Assembly (NCBI GenBank): GCA_022792755.1 | Contig: JAAWBP010000119.1 | Location: 1 to 22,869 of the forward strand | Direction of reading: 5' to 3' | Length of the DNA stretch: 22,869 bases | From: Oscillospiraceae bacterium | GTDB lineage: Bacteria; Bacillota; Clostridia; Oscillospirales; Ruminococcaceae | Program-made: the position numbers and the translations under genes | Shown here: in pieces, positions 1-7,090 of the stretch | Position numbering within the stretch: the stretch's first letter is position 1 | Layout: each line of letters begins with the position of its first letter | Notes under the pieces: model-generated | Told to the model about the DNA's origin: nothing | The model's database searches: none | The model's input: the letters and a program-made list of their open reading frames with translations, nothing else

Positions 1-178
1 CCTCCGAAAAAGGAACGCCGGGGTCCCGGCGGATCTCCCCTTCGATCGGCACTTCTTTGATCGAATCCATAATCCCTATAATAACTTCCATATCCGAGGT
101 GAAGCTCTCGAGCTCCTCGTCCGTCAGCGTCAGTTTGCTGAGATTGCAAAGATGCTGAACCAGCTTAACGTCGCCCAT
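1..178 (-). CDS. gatC: GatC, Asp/Glu-tRNA amidotransferase subunit C (partial)
   Basis: This reads leftwards from ATG at 178 and runs off the window, so only the first 59 codons are visible; the family is usually about 95 residues. The start is supported by a GGAAGGTGA ribosome binding site just upstream. The N-terminal pattern (LVQHLCNLSKLTLTDEE, then an acidic helix and IIGIMDSIKEV) fits GatC, the small subunit that bridges GatA and GatB in the complex converting Glu-tRNA(Gln) and Asp-tRNA(Asn) to the amides. gatA and gatB would be expected next, outside the window. The call rests on this short N-terminus and is fairly secure. The gene is divergent from the glutamate synthase operon and has its own sigma-A promoter. 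Confidence 0.85.
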   Translation of the reverse strand, partial: MGDVKLVQHLCNLSKLTLTDEELESFTSDMEVIIGIMDSIKEVPIEGEIRRDPGVPFSE

Positions 179-229
179 CTTGTCACCTTCCAATCACCGT
201 AATGGTTTGTGTTTTTGAACTATGACAGA

Positions 230-258
230 ATTATACTACATTTCCTGCATCTTTTCAA
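230..258 (-). promoter_or_regulatory. sigma-A promoter of gatC
   Basis: On the minus strand there is TTGAAA (253-258), a 17-bp spacer and a perfect TATAAT (230-235), pointing at gatC. The predicted start leaves a leader of roughly 45 nt before the ATG at 178. Confidence 0.8.
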
Positions 259-462
259 GTGTGCATGTTACACATATTTGGTCTTGCAAATTATCCGTTT
301 TTTATCGAATCGAGCAAAGCGAGACAAAAAGCCTCTTCCACAAAGCTTTTTCATTATTTTATTGGGTAAAACCATTCTTTCCAAACAATCTATACATAGA
401 TAAAAAAATAGGATTTTCCAAAAAAATATGCAAGTTTAAAATAAAAAACTTGCAAAGTTCTA
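259..462. other. AT-rich intergenic spacer, no gene seen
   Basis: This stretch lies between the divergent gatC and glutamate synthase promoters. The short open frames on the plus strand (209-403, 222-491) have no ribosome binding site and look random. A weak dyad AAAAAGC...GCTTTTT occurs at about 327-352 without a convincing U-run. No operator or RNA gene was recognised. Confidence 0.5.
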
Positions 463-492
463 TTGACAGAAGTCTTTCTCATGTGTTATAAC
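463..492 (+). promoter_or_regulatory. sigma-A promoter of the glutamate synthase operon
   Basis: There is a perfect TTGACA (463-468), an 18-bp spacer and TATAAC (487-492). The expected transcription start is about 498-500, only a few bases before the first helix of the leader RNA at 503. Confidence 0.75.
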
Positions 493-502
493 TGAATTAC
501 CG

Positions 503-576
503 ACAGCAGCCGTATTAGTATATGGCGCTCAGGCCGGCTCATTCAAACGCCTGTGCTGTACTTATAAAGGAGTGAG
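503..576 (+). promoter_or_regulatory. candidate structured 5' leader RNA (riboswitch-like) with loop-SD pseudoknot
   Basis: Read by eye, three helices meet at one junction. P1 is ACAGCA 503-508 with TGCTGT 554-559. P2 is GCCGTAT 509-515 with ATATGGC 520-526, one G-U pair and a TAGT loop. P3 is CAGGC 530-534 with GCCTG 549-553. Only GCT (527-529) is unpaired in the junction. In the 14-nt loop of P3, CTCATTC (538-544) can pair along seven positions (one G-U) with GAGTGAG (570-576), which includes most of the GGAG ribosome binding site at 569-572. That would hide the ribosome binding site of the first gene. There is no U-run, so any control is more likely translational. It does not match a riboswitch class I can name. 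The structure is seen; the function is inferred. Confidence 0.55.
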
Positions 577-579
577 TAT

Positions 580-1665
580 ATGTTGCAGAAAGAAGGCCAA
601 TTCCGGAACCCGTCCGGATGCGCCATTTCCGGTATGATCCACCGAAAGGGAGAACGGATGGCGGGAGATCGGATCGTCACCTCCATCTCTTACATGCACG
701 ACCGGTCGAACGGCCTGGGAGGCGGCTTTGCCGGATATGGCATCTACCCCGAATACAAAGACCAGTATGCGCTCCATCTATTTTACGACGACGAGGGTGC
801 AAAAAATGAAACCGAGCGGTTTCTGGAGCGGCATTTTGACGTTTACGACATCAACCGGGTTCCGACCAGGCAGCATCCCAATATCACAAATCAGCCGCTG
901 ATCCTGCGCTACTTCGCAAACCCGAAGAAATCGAAGATGGAACAGTCCGCGCTGGACGAGCGGGAATTCGTCGCCCGGTGCGTCATCAATATCAACCACA
1001 ATATCAGCGGCGCTTACGTTTTTTCGAGCGGAAAGAACATGGGGGTTTTCAAGGCGGTCGGCTTCCCTGAGGATGTCGGGGAATTCTATTGCCTGGAACA
1101 GTATAAGGGTTATTGCTGGACGGCGCACGGCCGTTATCCGACCAATACGCCGGGCTGGTGGGGCGGCGCCCATCCCTTCGCGCTCCTCGACTATTCGATC
1201 GTACATAACGGGGAGATTTCCTCCTACGACGCCAACCGCCGTTTTATCGAGATGTTCGGCTACAAATGCGACCTTTTGACCGATACCGAGGTCATCACCT
1301 ATATGATCGACTATCTCAGCCGGAGGCAGGGGCTCGGCTTCCGGGATATCGCCTCCGTCCTCGCCGCCCCGTTCTGGAGCGAAATTGAGCGGATGCCAAA
1401 GCCGGAGCGGGAAAAGCTGACCTATTTCCGCAACGTATTTTCCAGCATGCTGATCACCGGGCCCTTTTCGATCCTGCTCGGCTTCGAAGGCGGGCTGATG
1501 GCCCTCAACGACCGCTTAAAGCTCCGCTCGATGGTCGCCGCCGAAAAGGACGACGTCGTTTACATCGCAAGCGAAGAATGCGCGATCCGCGCCATCTGCC
1601 CGGAGGCCGAAAACGTCTGGTCTCCCCGCGGCGGGGAGCCGGTCATCGTGACAGTGGAGGGATAA
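580..1665 (+). CDS. Split glutamate synthase, glutaminase (class II amidotransferase) subunit
   Basis: A 361-residue class II glutamine amidotransferase, the stand-alone equivalent of the N-terminal domain of GltB. It hydrolyses glutamine and passes ammonia to the FMN subunit encoded 3 bp downstream. The nucleophile is probably Cys14 (context NPSG-CAIS), so a 13-residue propeptide would have to be removed, as in classical glutamate synthase and some PurF enzymes. Other matching motifs are MHDRSNGLGGGFAGYGIYP, HGRYPTNTPGWWGGAHPF and VHNGEISS. The ATG at 580 is set by AAAGGAG at 566-572, seven bases upstream. It is the first gene of an eight-gene operon. It may be regulated by the leader RNA immediately upstream, whose loop can pair with this ribosome binding site. 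The family assignment is firm; physical assembly with the downstream subunits is inferred from order and spacing. Confidence 0.9.
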   Translation: MLQKEGQFRNPSGCAISGMIHRKGERMAGDRIVTSISYMHDRSNGLGGGFAGYGIYPEYKDQYALHLFYDDEGAKNETERFLERHFDVYDINRVPTRQHPNITNQPLILRYFANPKKSKMEQSALDEREFVARCVININHNISGAYVFSSGKNMGVFKAVGFPEDVGEFYCLEQYKGYCWTAHGRYPTNTPGWWGGAHPFALLDYSIVHNGEISSYDANRRFIEMFGYKCDLLTDTEVITYMIDYLSRRQGLGFRDIASVLAAPFWSEIERMPKPEREKLTYFRNVFSSMLITGPFSILLGFEGGLMALNDRLKLRSMVAAEKDDVVYIASEECAIRAICPEAENVWSPRGGEPVIVTVEG

Positions 1666-1668
1666 ACT

Positions 1669-3174
1669 ATGCCAGTCAACTACATCTACCCGGACTACGA
1701 AGTGGTTCGGAATGAAAACAGGTGCATCCACTGCCGCGTCTGCGAACGTCAGTGTGCGAACGAGGTGCATCATTACGACAGCGAGCTCGACCGGATGGCT
1801 GCCGACGAATCCAAATGCGTCAACTGCCACCGCTGTGTCTCGCTCTGCCCCACCCGGGCGCTGAAGATCGTGAAAACAGAGCACGATTTCCGGGAAAACG
1901 CCAACTGGAACAAAGACCTGATCTACGATATCTACCGCCAGGCGGAATCCGGCGGCGTTCTCTTATCCAGCATGGGGAACCCGAAGCCCTTCCCCGTTTA
2001 CTGGGATAAAATCCTGATTAACGCAAGCCAGGTCACTAACCCTTCGATCGACCCGCTCCGGGAACCGATGGAGACCAGGGTGATCCTGGGCAAGAAAGCA
2101 GAGCAGGTAAAGTTCAATGCGGAGGGAACAATCGACACCAAGACCGATCCACAGATCACCCTGTCCACCCCGATCATGTTTTCGGCGATGTCCTACGGCT
2201 CGATCAGCAAAAATGCACACGAAAGCCTTGCCCGCGCCGCGACTGAGCTCGGCACCCTCTACAACACCGGCGAGGGCGGCTTACATCAGGACTTTTATCA
2301 GTACGGCCCCAACACCATCGTGCAGGTTGCTTCCGGGCGGTTCGGTGTCCATTCCGACTACCTCAACGCCGGCGCCGCGGTGGAGATCAAGATGGGCCAG
2401 GGGGCGAAGCCGGGGATCGGCGGCCATCTGCCGGGGGAGAAGATTCAGCAGGACGTCTCCCAGACTCGGATGATCCCGATGGGAACCGATGCGATCTCCC
2501 CCGCCCCGCACCACGACATCTACTCCATCGAGGATTTGAGACAGCTGGTCTTTTCTTTAAAGGAAGCGACCAACTACACTAAGCCGGTCATTGTCAAGAT
2601 TGCGGCCGTCCACAACGTTGCCGCCATCGCCTCGGGCATCGCCCGCTCCGGCGCGGACATTATCGCCATCGACGGGTTCCGCGGCGGCACCGGTGCGGCG
2701 CCGACCCGGATCCGGGACAACGTCGGCATCCCGATCGAGCTCGCCCTCGCGTCGGTCGATTCCCGCCTGCGGGAGGAGGGCATCCGGAACAACGTCTCAG
2801 TCGTCGTCGGGGGGAGCGTGCGGTGCAGTGCCGACGTCGTCAAGGCGATCGCCCTGGGCGCGGACGCCGTCTATATCGGCACTGCGGCCGTCATGGCCCT
2901 CGGCTGCCACCTCTGCCGAAGCTGCCACGCGGGCAGGTGCAACTGGGGCATCGCGACCCAGCGGCCGGACCTTGTCAAGCGGCTCAATCCAAACGTCGGA
3001 TATCAAAGGCTCGTCAACCTGGTTCGCGCCTGGGATCACGAAATCAAAGAAATGATGGGCGGGATGGGGATCAACTCAGTGGAAGCGCTCCGGGGGAACC
3101 GGCTGATGCTCCGCGGCGTCGGCTTAAACGACCGCGAGCTTTCCATCCTCGGTATCAAGCACGCCGGAGAATAG
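1669..3174 (+). CDS. gltB: Split glutamate synthase, FMN/iron-sulfur catalytic subunit
   Basis: A 501-residue archaeal-type glutamate synthase core. The N-terminus is a 2[4Fe-4S] ferredoxin module: Cys19/22/25/29 and Cys50/53/56/60. The rest is the FMN-binding TIM barrel that adds ammonia to 2-oxoglutarate and reduces the product to glutamate (PIMFSAMSYGSISKNAHES; the GGTGAAP loop near residue 340; GADAVYIGTAA). A cysteine cluster at Cys413/416/419/424 (CHLCRSCHAGRC) then leads into the family signature NWGIATQ. The spacing has four cysteines instead of the three of the bacterial 3Fe-4S site. The gene starts 3 bp after the amidotransferase stop, which implies translational coupling. The GXGXG domain is absent here and is encoded separately at 4882-5604. 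Confidence 0.92.
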   Translation: MPVNYIYPDYEVVRNENRCIHCRVCERQCANEVHHYDSELDRMAADESKCVNCHRCVSLCPTRALKIVKTEHDFRENANWNKDLIYDIYRQAESGGVLLSSMGNPKPFPVYWDKILINASQVTNPSIDPLREPMETRVILGKKAEQVKFNAEGTIDTKTDPQITLSTPIMFSAMSYGSISKNAHESLARAATELGTLYNTGEGGLHQDFYQYGPNTIVQVASGRFGVHSDYLNAGAAVEIKMGQGAKPGIGGHLPGEKIQQDVSQTRMIPMGTDAISPAPHHDIYSIEDLRQLVFSLKEATNYTKPVIVKIAAVHNVAAIASGIARSGADIIAIDGFRGGTGAAPTRIRDNVGIPIELALASVDSRLREEGIRNNVSVVVGGSVRCSADVVKAIALGADAVYIGTAAVMALGCHLCRSCHAGRCNWGIATQRPDLVKRLNPNVGYQRLVNLVRAWDHEIKEMMGGMGINSVEALRGNRLMLRGVGLNDRELSILGIKHAGE

Positions 3175-3186
3175 GAGGAAGGCAGA

Positions 3187-3621
3187 ATGAAACGAGTATA
3201 TGTAAATGAAGACTGGTGCCTCGGCTGTCACCTCTGCGAATATTACTGCGGCCTTTCAAATAGTGGTATGACCGACATGGTGAAGGCGTTCAGCGGGGAG
3301 AAAAAGCCCCTTCCCCGGATCAGGATCGAGGAGGGCGATGGGATCAACTTCGCGGTTCAGTGCCGCCATTGCGAAACGCCCCTCTGCGTCAAAGGATGCA
3401 TCACCGGCGCGTTATCGGTCGGTGAGAACGGAATCGTCAGCATCGACGAAACCCGCTGCGTCGGCTGCTACACCTGTGTCCTCTCCTGCCCTTACGGCTG
3501 CATTGTCACAAGCGAAGACGAAAAAGCAGTGAAAAAATGCGACCTCTGCTTAAAAAATGGCGGTGACCCCGCCTGTGTCAAGGGCTGCCCGAACAAGGCG
3601 ATCGTATTTGAAGAAAGGTAG
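3187..3621 (+). CDS. 4Fe-4S polyferredoxin, HycB/CooF-like electron-transfer subunit
   Basis: A 144-residue cytoplasmic protein with four cysteine groups able to hold about four [4Fe-4S] clusters: CLGCHLCEYYC (11-21), CRHCETPLCVKGC (59-71), CVGCYTCVLSC (91-101), and CDLC followed by CVKGC near the C-terminus. The arrangement matches HycB/CooF/DmsB-type electron-wire subunits. It lies between the FMN subunit and an FAD oxidoreductase, with gaps of only 9-12 bp on either side and a GGAGGA ribosome binding site. It most likely carries electrons from the flavoprotein or from soluble ferredoxin to the glutamate synthase core. That partner assignment comes from context. No signal peptide or membrane segment is visible. 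Confidence 0.85.
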   Translation: MKRVYVNEDWCLGCHLCEYYCGLSNSGMTDMVKAFSGEKKPLPRIRIEEGDGINFAVQCRHCETPLCVKGCITGALSVGENGIVSIDETRCVGCYTCVLSCPYGCIVTSEDEKAVKKCDLCLKNGGDPACVKGCPNKAIVFEER

Positions 3622-3630
3622 GGCCTCAGA

Positions 3631-4869
3631 ATGAACTATGTGATAATCGGAAACTCTGCCGCAGCTGTGGGTGCGATTGTCGGGATTCGAGCCAATGACC
3701 AAACGGGGAAAATCACCGTTATTTCCGACGAACCGTACCACACCTATTCCCGGCCGTTGATCTCCTATTGGCTCCAGGGAAAGGTAACGGACGAAAAAAT
3801 TTATTACCGCGAACCGGATTTTTACGAGAAGAACCGCGTTTCCGCCCTTCTTGGAAAAAAAGCGGCGGCAATCTGCCCGGAGCAGAAAGAAGTTGTCTTA
3901 GACGATGGGAGCCGTATCCCTTACGACAAGCTCCTGGTCGCCGCCGGTTCTTCCCCTTTTGTCCCGCCGATGAAAGGACTTGAGACCGTCAAAAACCAGA
4001 GCACCTTTTTATCTTATGACGATGCCCAAAACGTAAAGCGGATGGTTTCAGAAGATTCCCGGGTGCTGATCGTCGGCGCGGGCTTGATCGGCTTGAAAGC
4101 GGCCGAGGCGCTGGAGGGAAAATGTGCCGAAATGACGGTCGTTGACCTGGCCGACCGGATTCTTCCCAGCATCCTCGATCTTGAGGGCTCCGCGATCATG
4201 CAGAAGCACATCGAAAGTAAAGGCGTGCGCTTTATCCTCGGGCAGTCGGTTTCTGAATTCAACGGAAACAAAGCGGCTTTGAAAAACGGCGATGCGCTCG
4301 AATTCGACGTCCTGATTATAGCAGTCGGCGTCCGTCCGAATACCGCGCTGATCGCCGACGCGGGCGGAAAGGTCGACCGCGGCATCTGCACCGACGACCG
4401 TCAGCTCACCTCTTTAAAGGATGTTTACGCGGCGGGGGACTGCACCGTCAGCCACGATATCTCCGGCGGCACAGACCGAATCCTCGCCCTTCTTCCCAAC
4501 GCCTATCGGCAGGGAGAAGTTGCAGGGTGCAACATGGCAAAAGAGGGGTCTGCGGTCTATGACAAGGCGATCCCGATGAACGCCATCGGCTTTTTCGGGC
4601 TGCACATCATCACTGCCGGAGCCTATCAAGGGGAGTGCTATGCCCGGCAGAGCGAAAAAGGGTACAAAAAGCTGTTTTATCAGGACAATCTGCTCAAGGG
4701 GTTTATCTTAATCGGCGAGGTCGACCGCGCAGGAATCTACACTTCGATGATCAGAGAGCAGACCCCGCTCGACTCGGTCAACCGGGAGCTGCTGTTTGAA
4801 TCGCCCGCGCTCATGGCGTTCGGGAAGCCTTACCGCCTGGAAAAACTGGGCGGCATCAAAGGCGAATAA
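3631..4869 (+). CDS. FAD/NAD(P)-dependent oxidoreductase, glutamate synthase-associated
   Basis: A 412-residue two-dinucleotide-fold flavoprotein of the nitrite reductase/rubredoxin reductase-like group. The FAD-binding N-terminus is YVIIGNSAAAVGAIVG. Further features are DKLLVAAGSSPFVPP, a central NAD(P) fold VLIVGAGLIGLKAAEAL, and the late FAD motif DVYAAGDC. There is no CxxC redox disulfide, so it is not a thioredoxin-reductase type. It is not GltD either, since it lacks GltD's N-terminal ferredoxin domain. Placed between the polyferredoxin and the GXGXG subunit, it probably feeds reducing equivalents from NAD(P)H into the split enzyme, or balances NAD(P)H with ferredoxin. The electron donor cannot be read from sequence. 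Codon usage resembles its neighbours. Confidence 0.85.
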   Translation: MNYVIIGNSAAAVGAIVGIRANDQTGKITVISDEPYHTYSRPLISYWLQGKVTDEKIYYREPDFYEKNRVSALLGKKAAAICPEQKEVVLDDGSRIPYDKLLVAAGSSPFVPPMKGLETVKNQSTFLSYDDAQNVKRMVSEDSRVLIVGAGLIGLKAAEALEGKCAEMTVVDLADRILPSILDLEGSAIMQKHIESKGVRFILGQSVSEFNGNKAALKNGDALEFDVLIIAVGVRPNTALIADAGGKVDRGICTDDRQLTSLKDVYAAGDCTVSHDISGGTDRILALLPNAYRQGEVAGCNMAKEGSAVYDKAIPMNAIGFFGLHIITAGAYQGECYARQSEKGYKKLFYQDNLLKGFILIGEVDRAGIYTSMIREQTPLDSVNRELLFESPALMAFGKPYRLEKLGGIKGE

Positions 4870-4881
4870 GGAGGGGCCCAG

Positions 4882-5604
4882 ATGAAAATAGACGCGACGA
4901 ATCTCCACTTTAAAATGCTGAACCAGATGATAAAAGAAAGCGGAGAAACAGAAATAGAAGTGACAAATCTGCTCGGTCAGCGGTACATCGGAGCCGGAAT
5001 GGAGCCGGGAAAAACGCTGACGCTGCACGGAACTCCCGGGAATGCCCTGGGCGCTTACCTAAAGGACAGCGCGATCGTCGTCCGCGGAAACGCACAGGAC
5101 GCGGTCGGCGACACGATGGACACCGGAAAGATCGTCATCCACGGGAATTCCGGCGACACGGCCGGCTATGCGATGCGCGGCGGTGAGATCTACATCGAAG
5201 GAAACGCAGGATACCGGGTCGGCATCCACATGAAGGCGTATGAAGAGCATTTCCCGGTCATCGTCATCGGCGGAAAGGCCGGGGATTTCTTAGGCGAATA
5301 CCAGGCAGGCGGCATCATCGTCGTCTTAGGCATCGGCTGCGAAGGGACTCCTGTCGGCAGATACTGCGGCACCGGGATGCACGGCGGCCAGATTTATATC
5401 CGAAGTGAGGAGCCCCCCGAAAACCTTCCCGCTCAGGTGGCCTGCTCCGCGTGCAGCCGGGAGGAACTGGCGCAGATCGAACCTTATGTTGCCGAATTCG
5501 GCACCCAATTTGGTCATGAGGCGGAAACGCTCCTCCGGTCAAAATTTTATAGGCTGCTGCCCAACTCAAACAACCCTTACCGGCAGCTTTACGTCCACAA
5601 TTAG
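4882..5604 (+). CDS. Split glutamate synthase, GXGXG (alpha-subunit C-terminal) domain protein
   Basis: A 240-residue stand-alone version of the C-terminal GXGXG domain of GltB, which forms a right-handed beta-helix and has a structural role in the complete enzyme. The repeated glycine pattern is clear from about residue 50 to 175 (for example VVRGNAQDAVGDTM, IVIHGNSGDTAGYAMRGG, IYIEGNAGYRVGIHMKAYE, GKAGDFLGEYQAGG, GTGMHGGQIYIR). The domain usually follows the FMN barrel directly; here the Fe-S and FAD genes are inserted between the two. The ribosome binding site GGAGGGG lies upstream of ATG 4882, 12 bp after the previous stop. The C-terminus (from about residue 185) is a helical tail ending in a short aromatic segment. 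Confidence 0.9.
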   Translation: MKIDATNLHFKMLNQMIKESGETEIEVTNLLGQRYIGAGMEPGKTLTLHGTPGNALGAYLKDSAIVVRGNAQDAVGDTMDTGKIVIHGNSGDTAGYAMRGGEIYIEGNAGYRVGIHMKAYEEHFPVIVIGGKAGDFLGEYQAGGIIVVLGIGCEGTPVGRYCGTGMHGGQIYIRSEEPPENLPAQVACSACSREELAQIEPYVAEFGTQFGHEAETLLRSKFYRLLPNSNNPYRQLYVHN

Positions 5605-5624
5605 TTCGAACCAAGGAGGTCGGA

Positions 5625-6209
5625 ATGATGCTGAAACTGTTGATCGTATGCCGCAGCGGTGAAATGCTGGATGCGCTTGAGGACTCGTCAAACGCCCTGA
5701 CCGTTCCCGTGGAGCCTACCGTTTTTCACTCCGCCGCCGACGCACTCTGCCATTTTCCCGGGGAGGCTCCCCCCATTTACGATATGGCTGTCATCAACGC
5801 GCCTCTGCCCGACGGGTTTGGAAATGATCTGGCGAAAAAGCTGTATGATTCGTTCGGAATCCCCTCCGTTCTGCTGACGCCCGGCGAATACATTGAAGAG
5901 ATCGAGCAGTATTTTGAGGGGATCCCCTGTTTCCCGCTCGCGAAGCCAATTGGGAAAAGCGCGCTCACACAGGGGATTCAGCTGGCCTGCGGCGCTTTTC
6001 GGCAAATTTCCCGGCTCTCTACCGAAAATGAGGCGCTCCAGCGAAAAATGGAGGATTTCAAGGTGATCGACCGGGCGAAATGCACCCTGGTCGGCGTTTT
6101 GAAGATGAACGAGAAGCAGGCGCACCGCTATATTCAGAAGCAGGCGATGGATCAGCGGGTAAAGCCCCGTGTCATCGCTGAGAGCATTTTAAAAACCTAC
6201 GAATTTTAG
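5625..6209 (+). CDS. ANTAR-domain RNA-binding regulator with degenerate receiver domain
   Basis: 194 residues. The N-terminal part (1-120) has a CheY-like layout but appears unable to be phosphorylated. The usual acidic pair near residues 9-10 is Cys-Arg, and the phospho-acceptor position is Asn58 (DMAVINAPLPDG in place of a D-x-x-LPDG context); a lysine-proline pair remains in PLAKPIGKS. A short coiled coil (about 120-140, STENEALQRKMED) leads to an ANTAR domain (about 138-190: VIDRAKCTLVG, MNEKQAHRYIQKQAMD, PRVIAESIL). ANTAR proteins bind paired RNA hairpins and prevent transcription termination. AAGGAGGT lies 5 bases before ATG 5625; an in-frame ATG at 5628 is an equally good start. Its position directly after the glutamate synthase genes suggests a nitrogen-metabolism regulator. 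Its RNA target is not evident in this window. Confidence 0.88.
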   Translation: MMLKLLIVCRSGEMLDALEDSSNALTVPVEPTVFHSAADALCHFPGEAPPIYDMAVINAPLPDGFGNDLAKKLYDSFGIPSVLLTPGEYIEEIEQYFEGIPCFPLAKPIGKSALTQGIQLACGAFRQISRLSTENEALQRKMEDFKVIDRAKCTLVGVLKMNEKQAHRYIQKQAMDQRVKPRVIAESILKTYEF

Positions 6210-6223
6210 AATGGAGTTTTTGG

Positions 6224-7069
6224 ATGGAATTACAGTTTTCAAAGATGCACGGGGCGGGCAACGACTACATTTACATCGACTGCTTTGCCCAGGAAGTCCC
6301 AAATCCAGAGGAAGCGGCGCGGTTTCTCAGCGACCGCCATTTCGGGGTCGGCTCGGATGGGCTGGTTTTGATCCTACCCTCCGAAACTGCGGACGTGCGG
6401 ATGCGGATGTTCAACGCCGACGGCTCCGAGGGGAAGATGTGCGGGAATGCCTCCCGCTGTGTCGGAAAATACGTCTATGAAAAGGGGATCGTCCGCAAGC
6501 CGGAGCTCACCCTCGAGACCCTCAGCGGGATCAAAAAACTCTTTTTGGAAACCGAAGGCGGAGAGATCAAATCGGTAACGGTGGATATGGGGCGGCCTGT
6601 CTTAACTCCGGCCGAGATTCCGGCGGCCTGGAACGGCGAGCGCCTGATCGACCAGCCGGTGATGGTCAAGGACACCTGCTACCGGATCACAGCCGTTTCG
6701 ATGGGAAATCCGCACAGCGTCGTCTTCTGTGACGAGGTCGCCGCCCTTCCCCTTTCAGAAATCGGGCCGGCGTTTGAAACCCTTCCGCTCTTCCCCGAAC
6801 GGGTCAACACCGAATTCGTCCGGGTGATCGACAGTCAGACCCTTGAAATGAGGGTTTGGGAGCGCGGCTCCGGCGAAACGCTCGCCTGCGGAACCGGCGC
6901 CTGCGCCAGTGTGGTAGCAGCTGCCCTCAACGGCTTCTGCCGGCAGAGTGAAGAGATTACGGTGAAACTTCTGGGGGGAGAGTTAAAGATCACCTACACC
7001 GAAAGCGGCTCTGTCTTAATGCGGGGAACCGCCACCCACGTATTCGACGGCGTCGTTCATCTTATTTGA
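6224..7069 (+). CDS. dapF: Diaminopimelate epimerase
   Basis: 281 residues, the usual length. It interconverts LL- and meso-diaminopimelate, the last step before lysine and the supply of the peptidoglycan cross-linking residue. The two catalytic cysteines are visible: Cys73 in MCGNASRCVGKY and Cys222 in LACGTGACASVV. The N-terminal signature KMHGAGNDYIYID and MRMFNADGSEGKMCGN are family hallmarks. The first cysteine loop reads CGNASRC where many homologues have CGNGxRC, a common Clostridia variant. ATG 6224 follows GGAG by about seven bases and lies 14 bp after the ANTAR stop, so the gene is co-transcribed with the glutamate synthase operon. Confidence 0.95.
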   Translation: MELQFSKMHGAGNDYIYIDCFAQEVPNPEEAARFLSDRHFGVGSDGLVLILPSETADVRMRMFNADGSEGKMCGNASRCVGKYVYEKGIVRKPELTLETLSGIKKLFLETEGGEIKSVTVDMGRPVLTPAEIPAAWNGERLIDQPVMVKDTCYRITAVSMGNPHSVVFCDEVAALPLSEIGPAFETLPLFPERVNTEFVRVIDSQTLEMRVWERGSGETLACGTGACASVVAAALNGFCRQSEEITVKLLGGELKITYTESGSVLMRGTATHVFDGVVHLI

Positions 7070-7090
7070 CAACGGAGGGATCACATCTAT

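Noticed and set aside
209..491. Short plus-strand open frames upstream of the glutamate synthase operon
   Set aside because: They have no ribosome binding site, AT-driven composition and overlap with both promoters.
503..560. The glutamate synthase leader as a classical ANTAR target
   Set aside because: The known target is two hairpins with six-base loops carrying A at position 1 and G at position 4. P2 could open to a TTAGTA loop (G4 but not A1), P3 has a 14-base loop, and there is no terminator.
778..1206. Long minus-strand open frames inside the glutamate synthase and leu genes
   Set aside because: They are shadows of the high-GC third positions of well-identified plus-strand genes and have no starts or family motifs.
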